DNA of 64,000 nucleotides, taken from NCBI GenBank assembly GCA_030055525.1, contig JASFYJ010000008.1, forward strand, positions 22,905 to 86,904. Direction: 5' to 3'. Each line of letters begins with the position of its first letter. Positions within the stretch are counted from its first letter, which is position 1. Under the pieces are notes generated by a model. The model was not told the DNA's origin. It searched no databases and was given only the letters and a program-made list of their open reading frames with translations. The stretch is from Archaeoglobales archaeon (GTDB lineage: Archaea; Halobacteriota; Archaeoglobi; Archaeoglobales; Archaeoglobaceae). Shown here piece by piece: positions 1 through 8,352 of the stretch. Both the position numbers and the translations under genes were made by a program.

Positions 1-1262
1 ACGTCTTCTTCTCCCCTGCTTAATACAGCCTGAACTTCGAACTCTTTTAGACTTTCCATCTGAAGTTCAATCCCCCTTTTTCTACACTCTTTTTTTATCA
101 ACTTCATTTTCTTTCTAAGCTCATCAATTCCATCTCTCAACTCAACCTTACCTCCAAAAGGTAGCCATTGCATTGGTGTGTGAGGTTTTGGAATTAAAGG
201 ATTTACCGATATCTCTACTCTACCCACGATCTTTTTGACCTTTTCAGCTTGATCCAATATCTGCAAAACATCCTCAAAGCTCTCTCCTGGCAAACCTATC
301 ATGTAGTAGAGCTTTATCTTTTCAAATCTTCCTTTAGACATTTCAGCGACGCTAATTATATCTTCAAAACTTATATTTTTTTGCAGTATCTCAGAAAGTT
401 TCTCTGATGCCGTTTCTGGAGCTAAAGTTAAGGAATTTGAAGTACGAGAAAGGATCTCCAACAACTCTTCATCCACAGCATCTGCTCTAATAGAAGAGGG
501 TGAAACTTGAAAGCCTAGAGAAGTATATCTTTCAACTATCTCCTTGAATTGTGGATGGTCAGTTGGTGAAGGAGCTATAATTGCTACTTTTTCAACGTAT
601 TTCACTTCAGGTAGATCCTCGATTTTTCTCCACCTAGGCGGAGAATATATCTGACGAACGACGCAAAATCGACACTTTCTAATACAACCCCTCCCGATTT
701 CAAGCAAAAAGCATCTACCGTAAGCTCCATCCCCTATGATCTCTCTTTCAATATGTTTCCCAAGTTCAGAGTGGATTCTCTTTACTTTATCTTCCTTTCC
801 AGTGTATATACCCGGAATACCTTCAAGATCTTCAATTCTTTTAGCTTTTACAATCTCCTGAATATAGTCTTCACATTCCCCGATGAAAAAGGCGTCGAAG
901 TACTTTTTTATCGGTAAAGGATTTATCATCACACACGGTCCTCCAGCGATTTTCAGACCACTGAATTTTTTGGCAATTTCCACAGCCTTAAAATAATCCA
1001 ATTCGTACTGCAAGCTGAAGAGCGCTAAATCAAATTTATTTAACGGTGTTCCGCTTTCCAAGCTTCTAAACCCATCAAAAACGTCGGCATAAAATCTCTC
1101 GCATATGAGGCCTTCAAGCTCGTTAATAGCAAAATAAATGTATTGCATCCCCAAATTCGAAATCCCACCCACGTATCTATTTGGATAAACTAAAGCTACC
1201 CTCTTCACGTTTTTCGAATACTTTTTTACGAAAGGATTGAATTCCACATCAAAGATCCTCAT
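1..1262 (-). CDS. Radical SAM protein with B12-binding-like N-terminus (3' end cut by window)
   Basis: The frame is open from the ATG at 1262 to the window edge, giving about 420 residues without the C-terminus. The first ~130 residues look like the Rossmann-type cobalamin-binding part of COG1032 radical SAM enzymes. The iron-sulfur signature CxxxCxxC follows as Cys193, Cys197 and Cys200 in GRGCIRKCRFC, and a LPGES motif lies further on. This family reduces SAM to a 5'-deoxyadenosyl radical, often for methylation or methylthiolation; the substrate here cannot be read. The EamA gene stops only 4 nt upstream, so the two are probably cotranscribed. I am sure of the superfamily but not of the subfamily. 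Confidence 0.85.
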   Translation of the reverse strand, partial: MRIFDVEFNPFVKKYSKNVKRVALVYPNRYVGGISNLGMQYIYFAINELEGLICERFYADVFDGFRSLESGTPLNKFDLALFSLQYELDYFKAVEIAKKFSGLKIAGGPCVMINPLPIKKYFDAFFIGECEDYIQEIVKAKRIEDLEGIPGIYTGKEDKVKRIHSELGKHIEREIIGDGAYGRCFLLEIGRGCIRKCRFCVVRQIYSPPRWRKIEDLPEVKYVEKVAIIAPSPTDHPQFKEIVERYTSLGFQVSPSSIRADAVDEELLEILSRTSNSLTLAPETASEKLSEILQKNISFEDIISVAEMSKGRFEKIKLYYMIGLPGESFEDVLQILDQAEKVKKIVGRVEISVNPLIPKPHTPMQWLPFGGKVELRDGIDELRKKMKLIKKECRKRGIELQMESLKEFEVQAVLSRGEED

Positions 1263-1266
1263 CGAG

Positions 1267-2073
1267 CTAAATATTTTTAGTTTTTGTTGCAATAAATATA
1301 CTTGAAAGTATCAAAAAGGCTCCTAAGATTTGTCTATCTGTAAGAACTTCACCAAAGTAGAAAAACCCCAACAAGGAAGCCGAAAGCGGCTCAATTAAAG
1401 AAATTATTGGAGCTCTCGAAGTTTTTACATACTTCATCCCGTAAGCGAAGAGCGTGAAAGGTAAAGCCGTTGGAATTGTTCCGAGTCCAATAATTAGAAA
1501 TGCGTCAGCGTTTGCTGGATGAGTTAGGAAGTAAGGTAGAAGAACGAGAGCTCCGAAAGCAGTATTAAAGGCCGATATCTCTAGAGAGTCATGTAAATTT
1601 CTTGCCTTCTTGGTAAAATGGAAGACCAACGCATAGAAGACTCCAGAAAACAATCCGAGAACGATAACTGCATTCATCTCAGGATACGGGGACAACATTA
1701 AGTATAATCCGGAAAGACCTAAAATTAGCGCCAAGTAACCTTGAAGATCGACCTTTTCTCCACTTAATATGGCTATAGGAATTACGTAAACAGCTGCCAT
1801 ATACAAAAGCATGGCAGCAGTTGCAACTTCAATACCTTTTAATGCAGAAACATAGCATGAGATAGTAGCTAAATTCAGTAGTCCAAGGAGAAACATAATT
1901 TTTGTCGGCTTAAATGGTTTTCTGAGCAAAAAAATTGCTGCTAAAAGTATGAAGGATGCTGTAGATAGACGAAGAAAAACTATACTCAATGGATCGGCGT
2001 TTATACTTCTTACGAATATCGAAAGTGTGCTCATCAGGATCGCTGCAAGTACTAGTGCTACTTCACCACGCAT
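1267..2073 (-). CDS. EamA/DMT-family membrane transporter
   Basis: The protein has 268 residues and about ten hydrophobic helices in two halves, the layout of drug/metabolite transporters with two EamA domains. It would sit in the cytoplasmic membrane and export a small metabolite; the substrate is not predictable. A typical end-of-first-repeat stretch (ALKGIEVATAAMLLY) and a C-terminal segment of the SLIEPLSASLLGFFYFGE type support the call. The start is the ATG at 2073, just before the first helix. It is the first gene of a two-gene unit with the radical SAM gene downstream and is divergent from the PAC2 gene. Confidence 0.85.
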   Translation of the reverse strand: MRGEVALVLAAILMSTLSIFVRSINADPLSIVFLRLSTASFILLAAIFLLRKPFKPTKIMFLLGLLNLATISCYVSALKGIEVATAAMLLYMAAVYVIPIAILSGEKVDLQGYLALILGLSGLYLMLSPYPEMNAVIVLGLFSGVFYALVFHFTKKARNLHDSLEISAFNTAFGALVLLPYFLTHPANADAFLIIGLGTIPTALPFTLFAYGMKYVKTSRAPIISLIEPLSASLLGFFYFGEVLTDRQILGAFLILSSIFIATKTKNI

Positions 2074-2139
2074 GCAAGTTAAGCATACAAAGAACTTAAA
2101 TTTTTTAGCCGACAGTTTGAAATATATAGAGGTGTTAAG

Positions 2140-2853
2140 ATGGAGACGGAGATAATAGTTGAAGACGTAGCCCTAGAGCAGCCGATTTTGATCACGAGCT
2201 TCCCAGGTATAGGTTTGGTTGGAACTATTGCCACGACCCACTTCATAATTGAGCTGAAACTGGAAAATATCGGTGTGATCGAATCTGCATTGATTCCCCC
2301 TATAGCTACGCTCTTTGACGGAATAGTTTTGCCACCGATAAGGATATACAAATCTAAGGAGCTGAACTTTATCCTTGTCCATTCTGATGTCCCAATACCA
2401 CCACAGTTTTCGTACGATATAAGCAAGGTAATCGTTGATTGGGCAATAAAGATAAATGCAAGGAGATTGTACTCTTTAGCAGGTGTGGCAACTTTTGAAG
2501 ATAAAAAGAGGGTTTTTGGTGCAGCAACCAAGAAAGAACTTCTTGGAGAGATAGACAAGTACGTCGAGATATTCAAAAGTGGAACGATCTCGGGAATTGC
2601 CGGATGTATTCTGAATGAGTGCGTTGCAAGAAAAGTACCTGCAATAGTTCTCTTAGGTGAGACAGCCGGCTTTAACCCCGATCCGAGGGCGGCCGCTAAC
2701 GTTGTTGAGGCTATGAACAGAATTTTCAACTGGAAAGTAAGTACGGAGAGACTAATACAGGAGGCAGAGTTTATTGAAGCACAGATGCAGATGTTAGCTG
2801 ATCAAGCAAGAGCCCATGAAATTAAGAAAGAGGAGTTGCCGATGTTTGGGTGA
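2140..2853 (+). CDS. PAC2-family protein (proteasome assembly chaperone-like)
   Basis: The 237-residue protein matches the PAC2 family (COG2047/COG1938). Typical signs are the SFPGIGLVG turn at residues 20-28, the ALIPPIATLFDGIVLPPIR stretch and the conserved GIAGCILNECVARKVPAIVLLGETAG core in the second half. Eukaryotic relatives help assemble the proteasome alpha ring; the archaeal members have no settled role. A GAGGTG Shine-Dalgarno (2130-2135) precedes the ATG. The DUF473 gene follows with a few nucleotides of spacing or overlap. Its meaning next to proteasome parts elsewhere in this window is inference only. Confidence 0.85.
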   Translation: METEIIVEDVALEQPILITSFPGIGLVGTIATTHFIIELKLENIGVIESALIPPIATLFDGIVLPPIRIYKSKELNFILVHSDVPIPPQFSYDISKVIVDWAIKINARRLYSLAGVATFEDKKRVFGAATKKELLGEIDKYVEIFKSGTISGIAGCILNECVARKVPAIVLLGETAGFNPDPRAAANVVEAMNRIFNWKVSTERLIQEAEFIEAQMQMLADQARAHEIKKEELPMFG

Positions 2854-2858
2854 TAAAG

Positions 2859-3248
2859 ATGAAATGTTACGTTCTTACCGGAATATCTAAGGCTGTTATT
2901 GAAGAGATCGTAAGAGGTAACATCAGGAATATCGAGCTTAGAAGCGCCCACAACGTAGCTACTGCTTTGAATGTAAAAATCGGTGACCACGTGTTTCTAA
3001 CTGTAGCTAAAACCCACGACCTCGAAAAGGGTGTCAGTGGGCTTATAGCTGAAGTTACCGGAAAAGAAGTTATGAGCCAGTCTGTATTCTACTCTTCACC
3101 CCATTACGCCGAAGAATGTGAAATTACAGTTGTAAGATTAAAACTGCTCCCAAAGGCCGTTGGGAGGATAATAAAACTTAAACCTTCAGAAATTCTCGGG
3201 ACAAGAGAAGCTGAGATAGTAGAGGTCTCTATATTCAACGCTAGATGA
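2859..3248 (+). CDS. DUF473-family protein
   Basis: This small soluble protein (129 residues from the ATG at 2859) resembles the euryarchaeal DUF473 family, which has no assigned function. It has an N-terminal TGISKAVIEEI helix, a conserved IELRSAHN segment and a beta-rich remainder. A GTG at 2850 would add three residues, but GGTGAT at 2849-2854 sits correctly as a Shine-Dalgarno for the ATG at 2859, so I prefer that start. It is translationally coupled to the PAC2 gene. The family name is from memory of the pattern and is fairly but not fully certain. Confidence 0.7.
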   Translation: MKCYVLTGISKAVIEEIVRGNIRNIELRSAHNVATALNVKIGDHVFLTVAKTHDLEKGVSGLIAEVTGKEVMSQSVFYSSPHYAEECEITVVRLKLLPKAVGRIIKLKPSEILGTREAEIVEVSIFNAR

Positions 3249-3347
3249 ACAAATATCAAAATTTCTCCAATTTAAAGCAGGAGTTTTAAGATGTAATTTC
3301 AATATTGTGAGAAAAATTTTTTATTTACTCAGGGTAAAAAAAGCGCT

Positions 3348-4862
3348 GTGAAAATTAGAAGTCAGGTGTTGCTGATTTTGTTACCTACGGCTATTTTGAT
3401 CTATATTGGATGCAGTTTGGCTATCTATTTTGTAGGTTTAAAAATTTCTGAAGAGGTTTACCATTCTTATGTTAACGAGAAACTCGTTACTTTCGAGAGT
3501 ATAATTGAAAATTCTGTATCCTCTCTCAAAACTACCTGCCAAGACTGGGCAATCTGGGATGATACATACAAATTCGTTGAATCGCCAAACGAAGCTTACA
3601 TACGCTCAAACCTCAATAGTGAAACTTTTTTATATTTGCAGCTAAATTTTATGATTTTTGTTTATAAAAATGATGATATCATCTGGATGAAGTTCTTTGA
3701 TGAGAAGTTCGAAGAAGAAGAAATGCCAGAAAATTTGCTTAAAAAGATCTTTGAAAGTAAAGGAAAAAGCGGAATTTTGAAAGTAGATGATCAATTGTTC
3801 ATAATCTCCTCGAACGAAATTTTACCAAGTTCTGGAAAAGGCGAAGCGAACGGATATCTCTATATGGGAAAAATTCTCCAAAAAGACGAGATTAAACAGA
3901 TGGCAGATATCCTAAACTTGAAGCTTGCAGAAGATTCTAAAGATAACCAAGAGGTTTTCTTTTTTAAGATTTCTGCTCTCGACGGGGAGGAGATAAGCAT
4001 ACCTCTCAAAATTGAAAATATGTTTAGAAGCTCATTCAGAGAGGCCCTGCTCTTCGCTTTATTTTCACAATTTGTCGTAATCTCTTCCCTCTTAACTTTT
4101 GCTCTTATTCTTTCAAAAAATATTATAAATAAAATTGAAAAAATTGAAAAGTTCGCAAAAGAATATCCAAAAAACAGAAACAAAAAGATAGAGATTAATA
4201 GCGACGATGAAGTAGGATATCTGGTAAAATCAATAAATAGTATGCTCGAGGAGATAAACAGGAACGAAAAGAAACTCTTAGAAGTCAACGAAGATTTGAA
4301 CTTCGTCTTAAGGATCTTAAGGCACGATATAAAGAACATCCTTTTTACAGTAAAAAGCCTCCTAGAGGTTTACATTGAAACAAAGAACGATGAACTGTTG
4401 AAGAAGATCGAAAATGCCATAGAAAGAGGATTTAATATCTTAAGCATCTGCAGAGGGATAGAATTTCTCAACGAAGGCTTAAAAAAGATAAAAATTTCAG
4501 AAGTACTTAAGAAGTTTTCAAACGTCAAAATAAATCTAAAAGGAGATGCAGAGGTGCTTGCAAACGATGGAATAGAGATCGTATTTGGAAACTTGATAGA
4601 TAACGCTATAAAACATGGTAACGCGACAGAAATTAACGTAGAGGTGGAAAACTCTAAAGAATTTGTGATCTTAAAATTCTCAGACAATGGATCTGGAATT
4701 CCAGAGGAGATAAGAGATAGACTTTTCAGCGAGGGTTTCTCTTATGGCAAAAAAGCTGGCACAGGTTTGGGATTATATATAATCAAAAGGCTTATGGAGA
4801 GATTCGGAGGAAGAATAGAATTGAGGGAGAACACATTTTACTTGTACTTTAGACGAGTTTAG
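3348..4862 (+). CDS. Membrane sensor histidine kinase with CHASE4 domain
   Basis: The protein has 504 residues from a GTG start. TM1 is at about residues 8-30 and TM2 at about 232-255. The extracellular part carries the CHASE4 hallmark DWAIWDDTY (66-74). A HAMP-like linker (about 256-305) and coiled coil lead to an H box, RHDIKN, with His326 as the likely phosphorylated residue. The ATPase domain has the N box NLIDNAIKHG and the G boxes DNGSGIP and GTGLGLYI. It would sense an external ligand and phosphorylate a regulator that is not encoded nearby. An AT-rich TATA-like stretch at 3314-3328 lies about 27 nt upstream, so the message may be leaderless. Its end overlaps the convergent near-KaiC gene by 14 nt. 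Confidence 0.9.
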   Translation: MKIRSQVLLILLPTAILIYIGCSLAIYFVGLKISEEVYHSYVNEKLVTFESIIENSVSSLKTTCQDWAIWDDTYKFVESPNEAYIRSNLNSETFLYLQLNFMIFVYKNDDIIWMKFFDEKFEEEEMPENLLKKIFESKGKSGILKVDDQLFIISSNEILPSSGKGEANGYLYMGKILQKDEIKQMADILNLKLAEDSKDNQEVFFFKISALDGEEISIPLKIENMFRSSFREALLFALFSQFVVISSLLTFALILSKNIINKIEKIEKFAKEYPKNRNKKIEINSDDEVGYLVKSINSMLEEINRNEKKLLEVNEDLNFVLRILRHDIKNILFTVKSLLEVYIETKNDELLKKIENAIERGFNILSICRGIEFLNEGLKKIKISEVLKKFSNVKINLKGDAEVLANDGIEIVFGNLIDNAIKHGNATEINVEVENSKEFVILKFSDNGSGIPEEIRDRLFSEGFSYGKKAGTGLGLYIIKRLMERFGGRIELRENTFYLYFRRV

Positions 4863-5394
4863 TTTCCACCTCTTTTGTTTTTGTGATGATTCTCTCAAGT
4901 TCATCTTTCATATTCGAAACTTTTTTCTGAAGATCTTCAAGATCGTTTTTAAGCTTTTTTAATTCTTCGATCTTCTTTTCAAGCTCCTGCTTTTCTTTCT
5001 TTAGCTTCTCAACTTCTTCCCTAATCTTCCTACTCTCTTGGACGGTCTCTACAAAGCTCAGAACTTCGTTCAGCTTACCTTGCTTTAGAAGTTCGTAAGT
5101 TTCTCTGACAAGTTGTCCGGCCTTGCTTTCTCCCTTTAAATGCTTTCTTATCGTTTGTTCAGTCCTTCCGAGCTCTCTTGCTATCTCACCTACACTCATC
5201 ATCGCCTTTTCCCTCGCAATCGATCCTGCAGCAACCGCTAAGCTATCAACCCACGTGAGTCTTTCTGCCGGATCTCTTATAATCTCCAGAACCTCAGGTC
5301 TGAAGAGAGTAGCAAATAAAAGTGTGCTTTCGAGCTTGTGTATCTGCTCTCTACTTATAGGATTTAGGGGAATCTCGTTGCTCATCTCCACCAC
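4849..5394 (-). CDS. Near-KaiC regulatory domain protein with C-terminal coiled coil
   Basis: The 181-residue protein begins with the domain that recurs next to archaeal KaiC homologues (the TIGR03879-type near-KaiC domain), about residues 15-105. It includes a helix-turn-helix-like stretch, MSVGEIARELGRTEQTIRKHL (about 66-86). Residues 115-178 are an almost uninterrupted charged coiled coil rich in Lys and Glu. It follows the KaiC gene by 5 nt and would be cotranslated with it, so it is probably its regulatory partner. Whether it binds DNA or only protein cannot be told from sequence. Confidence 0.8.
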   Translation of the reverse strand: MVEMSNEIPLNPISREQIHKLESTLLFATLFRPEVLEIIRDPAERLTWVDSLAVAAGSIAREKAMMSVGEIARELGRTEQTIRKHLKGESKAGQLVRETYELLKQGKLNEVLSFVETVQESRKIREEVEKLKKEKQELEKKIEELKKLKNDLEDLQKKVSNMKDELERIITKTKEVETKLV

Positions 5395-5399
5395 CCTAT

Positions 5400-6122
5400 T
5401 TATTTCAACTTCAAGATTTTGTCAGGATAAACAACTATACCTCTCGAGGTTATCTCAAAAAGATGTCTCTTCATCGAATGACTCGTTCCTCTCATCTTCC
5501 ACACTATCACCGATCTCTTCAGCTCTCCATCTATCTCATCTAAGTCTAGTCTTATTATTCCATCTACACCATGCTCTACCCCTGGCCCGCCAAAACCGCG
5601 CTCTCCAACACTTATCTGACTTACGAATATTGAAGTGCATCCCATCCCGGCCAAAAACCTTTTCAGTTGCAGTATTGTGCTTCTCGCAACAGACGGTTTG
5701 TTTATATATAAAGTCGTAACTGAATCTATTACAACTCTTTTTGCATTCAGATCTTTGATAGCCTGCCTTAAAACGTCTAGAAGCTCTCTAACATCTCCTA
5801 AATCCTGAACTATATACTTTTCAAATTCTTTTGATTTGCCAACACCAGCCGTAAATGCATCAACCAAAGCAAATTTGCTATCTTCTTCAAAACTCTTTAC
5901 GTTCCATCCAAAAGCAGCCATGTTTTGTCGAACTTGAACAGGATGCTCTTCCAAAGCCACATAAATTCCAGGTTCATTATTTTGAAGTCCGTACCATAAA
6001 AACTGCTGACCAAAGATTGTTTTTCCAGTTCCAGGACCACCACTTAACAAAACAACGTTTCTCTCCGGAATTCCACCGTTTAGTATCTCATCCATCCCTG
6101 GTATTCCGGTTTTTAGTCTCAT
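5400..6122 (-). CDS. Single-domain KaiC-like ATPase (AF_0351 type)
   Basis: The 240-residue RecA-fold protein has one KaiC domain. Walker A is GGPGTGKT at residues 28-35, the paired catalytic glutamates are in ALEEHP (Glu58, Glu59), and Walker B ends at Asp133 in RVVIDSVTT. Length and sequence fit the archaeal KaiC subfamily named after AF_0351. Such proteins are thought to act in signalling or regulation rather than as clocks. Its partner, the near-KaiC protein, follows directly. The ATG at 6122 opens the usual [19 protein letters not shown] start of the family. Confidence 0.88.
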   Translation of the reverse strand: MRLKTGIPGMDEILNGGIPERNVVLLSGGPGTGKTIFGQQFLWYGLQNNEPGIYVALEEHPVQVRQNMAAFGWNVKSFEEDSKFALVDAFTAGVGKSKEFEKYIVQDLGDVRELLDVLRQAIKDLNAKRVVIDSVTTLYINKPSVARSTILQLKRFLAGMGCTSIFVSQISVGERGFGGPGVEHGVDGIIRLDLDEIDGELKRSVIVWKMRGTSHSMKRHLFEITSRGIVVYPDKILKLK

Positions 6123-6153
6123 GAGTATATGTTACAAAACAAAAAATATAAAA

Positions 6154-7497
6154 TTAACGTCTAACCCTTCCCCTTCCGAGTGAAGCGAAAATTCCTAAAA
6201 AGCAAAGGATTGAAAACAATTTAAATGTTAAGCTTGCACTTTTAATCAAATCAGCCTGTATTTCAGGAGTTATATCAACTCTGCCAATCATCAGAGAGAA
6301 TATCAGCATAACGATTGCCATGCTTAAGAGCTGTCCTAGTAGCCTCATTGTAGCAACCGTTGCTGAAGCTATGCTGTAAAATTTTTTCTCTACTGAACTC
6401 ATTATAGCATTCGTGTTTGGAGAGCTGAAAAGTCCGATTCCTAAGCCTAAGAGCATTAAGTAGAAAATAAGATCGAAAAGCGATGTTTCGGAATTTAATG
6501 TTGCAAAAAGTATTAGACTGACAGCAGTAAAGAGCATGCCGATGGATGCAACAATTCGGGGTTCTATTTTATCTGAAATCCAACCTGCTATTGGGGCGAA
6601 GATTACCATCACAATTGGCTGGGCCATGAGGATAATTCCGGCCGTTTGAGCATCAAACCCCTTTACAATTTGCAGATACAAGCTCATCAAAAATCCCACT
6701 GCGAAAGTTGCGGCGTAGTTTAACAACGCTGCTAGGCTCGACAATCCGAAAACCTGATTTTTTGTAATAAGTTTTATTTCAAATACTGGGTATTTTTGTT
6801 TGTTTTCATAGTAAACGAAAAGAACCAGCGCAAGTAGTCCAATAACTCCAGAAACTAAACTCAATTCTGTTAGACCGTAAATTATGAACACCAGCATCAG
6901 ACCATACAGAAAAGCCCCTATGGAGTCATATTTTTCATCCCTAGCCTCTGCCCATTCCGATTTTATTTTAAAAGCGATCAAAAAGCTGATTATACAGATC
7001 GGAACATTCACCAAAAATAAACTTCTCCAGCCGATGTAGTGGGTTAAGATGCCTCCAAAGAATGGTCCCGTTGTTAGGCCTAGATAGACCATTCCCGTGT
7101 TTATACCTATCGCTTTTCCTCTCTCTGCCGGTGGGAAAACAGATGTAAGTATGGCTACTGCAGTGGCGAAGATCATTGCACCCCCTATTCCTTGAAGAGT
7201 TCTGTAAACTATCAACTCCAAAGCTGAATTAGATAAAGCGCACAGGAGAGATGCTGATCCGAAAACGATTAAGCCAAATAAAAAGATCTTTTTTCTTCCC
7301 TTGATATCTGCAAGTCTACCAAAAGGCAGTGATATTACACCAGCAGCTAAAAGATAGGCAGTAGCTATCCAACCAAGCGTTACAGCATCTATTTTGAATT
7401 CAGAGCCTATAGAAGGCAAAGCAACGTTTACAGAGGAACCTATGAATGACGTTAGGAATGAAGACAACCCGGTCGCTACTATGGTTGCTCTCTTCAT
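6154..7497 (-). CDS. MFS exporter, DHA2-like
   Basis: The hydrophobic protein (447 residues) has about 14 predicted helices, the pattern of the DHA2 (EmrB/QacA) drug:proton antiporters. The loop 2-3 motif GRLADIKGRKKIF (about residue 60) and the TM5 antiporter motif region GLTTGPFFGGIL are present. A GTG three codons upstream (7506) is also possible, but the ATG at 7497 fits the family start. The substrate is unknown. It is divergent from the tautomerase gene and follows no operon partner. Confidence 0.87.
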   Translation of the reverse strand: MKRATIVATGLSSFLTSFIGSSVNVALPSIGSEFKIDAVTLGWIATAYLLAAGVISLPFGRLADIKGRKKIFLFGLIVFGSASLLCALSNSALELIVYRTLQGIGGAMIFATAVAILTSVFPPAERGKAIGINTGMVYLGLTTGPFFGGILTHYIGWRSLFLVNVPICIISFLIAFKIKSEWAEARDEKYDSIGAFLYGLMLVFIIYGLTELSLVSGVIGLLALVLFVYYENKQKYPVFEIKLITKNQVFGLSSLAALLNYAATFAVGFLMSLYLQIVKGFDAQTAGIILMAQPIVMVIFAPIAGWISDKIEPRIVASIGMLFTAVSLILFATLNSETSLFDLIFYLMLLGLGIGLFSSPNTNAIMSSVEKKFYSIASATVATMRLLGQLLSMAIVMLIFSLMIGRVDITPEIQADLIKSASLTFKLFSILCFLGIFASLGRGRVRR

Positions 7498-7543
7498 GTG
7501 TTGCACAAAGAAACTTTTTTATTTATCCTTTTCTACATGTCCT

Positions 7544-7738
7544 ATGCCTACAATTATAATCTATGGTCCAAAACTTGCTGTTGATAAAAAGAGGGAACTT
7601 GTTGCTAAGCTAACAGATATCGCAAGCCAGATCTATAGTATGGACAAAAGAACCATAACAATACTGATCCATGAACAACAAGCCGAGAACGTTGGAGTTG
7701 GGGGAGAGCTCATAGCAGATAAAGAAAAACAAAATTAG
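7544..7738 (+). CDS. 4-oxalocrotonate tautomerase-family protein
   Basis: The 64-residue product begins Met-Pro, and the proline would be the N-terminal catalytic base after methionine removal, as in 4-oxalocrotonate tautomerase. Size, the PTIIIYGPKL beginning, the long central helix (DKKRELVAKLTDIASQIY) and the GVGGELIAD end all fit. Family members tautomerise 2-hydroxymuconate-like enols or have unknown promiscuous activities; no catabolic operon is nearby. The frame is open farther upstream, but those codons overlap the divergent MFS gene, and only the ATG at 7544 places proline second. Confidence 0.88.
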   Translation: MPTIIIYGPKLAVDKKRELVAKLTDIASQIYSMDKRTITILIHEQQAENVGVGGELIADKEKQN

Positions 7739-7857
7739 AATCTCTAAAAATCATCAAAACACAAATACTCGTTTGCTAGATAGGATCATTGTTTTAGTAA
7801 GGCAAACTTCATATTTCCATGCCACTAAATCGCTATCCCCAAAACTTTTGTTAAAAG

Positions 7858-8304
7858 ATGTCCGTAGATACAGCAGATCTAACCATTTTAGTTACCGGAG
7901 AAGTAAGTTCTATCTCGAACCCGAAGACGGAATGTACACTTTACAAACAACGCAAGTTGAAACCTTTTATAGGGGTACATCAGAAACTTCGGGTAGCGTT
8001 TCAAGCTTACAAACGTCAAAGTAATGTTAAAATCCCTGAAGGCTGGAGTGTTAAGATAGAACCAGATATCATACCCACAATCGATCCTGGGAGTTTTAAA
8101 GAAGCTAGTTTGATGATCTCTGTTCTTTCAAAAGTCCAATCCAAGTGATATAGGTTTACAGTTAAAGTTTTTACAGATCAAGGCGAGACTACAGATGGGC
8201 TAAGCGTTATAGTCAAAAGCATTGGTTTTGTAAGCTTTATTGAGATTGATGTATTCGCAATTTTCTCTCTGTTCTTCCTAATCAAAAAAATATGCAGAAG
8301 CTAA
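7858..8304 (+). pseudogene. Decayed NEW3-domain membrane-anchored protein
   Basis: The stretch between the tautomerase and the Lon-like protease has no intact gene but reads as protein remnants. In the frame of 7858 the text IPEGWSVKIEPDIIPTIDPGS followed by KEASLMISV is typical of NEW3 beta-sandwich domains. The frame then meets TGA at 8146-8148 and continues in the same frame as YRFTVKVFTDQGETTDGLSVIVK, completing the domain, and ends with a hydrophobic segment plus KKICRS at 8304. The earlier part (about 7900-8010) seems to change frame. I read this as a gene with at least one nonsense mutation and probably a frameshift. Confidence 0.6.
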
Positions 8305-8352
8305 GCGATCTATGGTGGACAAGTTTTTTAAAGACCCAAGAAAATTTCTCAC

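Noticed and set aside
2079..2729. A 216-codon frame antisense to the PAC2 gene
   Set aside because: It is a shadow of PAC2 codon bias; PAC2 has a Shine-Dalgarno and clear family motifs.
7773..8024. An 83-codon open frame covering the same region as the NEW3 remnant
   Set aside because: It has no family-like pattern, no Shine-Dalgarno, and overlaps the better frame; I treat it as chance or frameshifted debris.
8146..8148. In-frame TGA of the NEW3 remnant as a selenocysteine codon
   Set aside because: The residue is not in a redox motif, no SECIS-like hairpin is seen, and the upstream frame is already broken.
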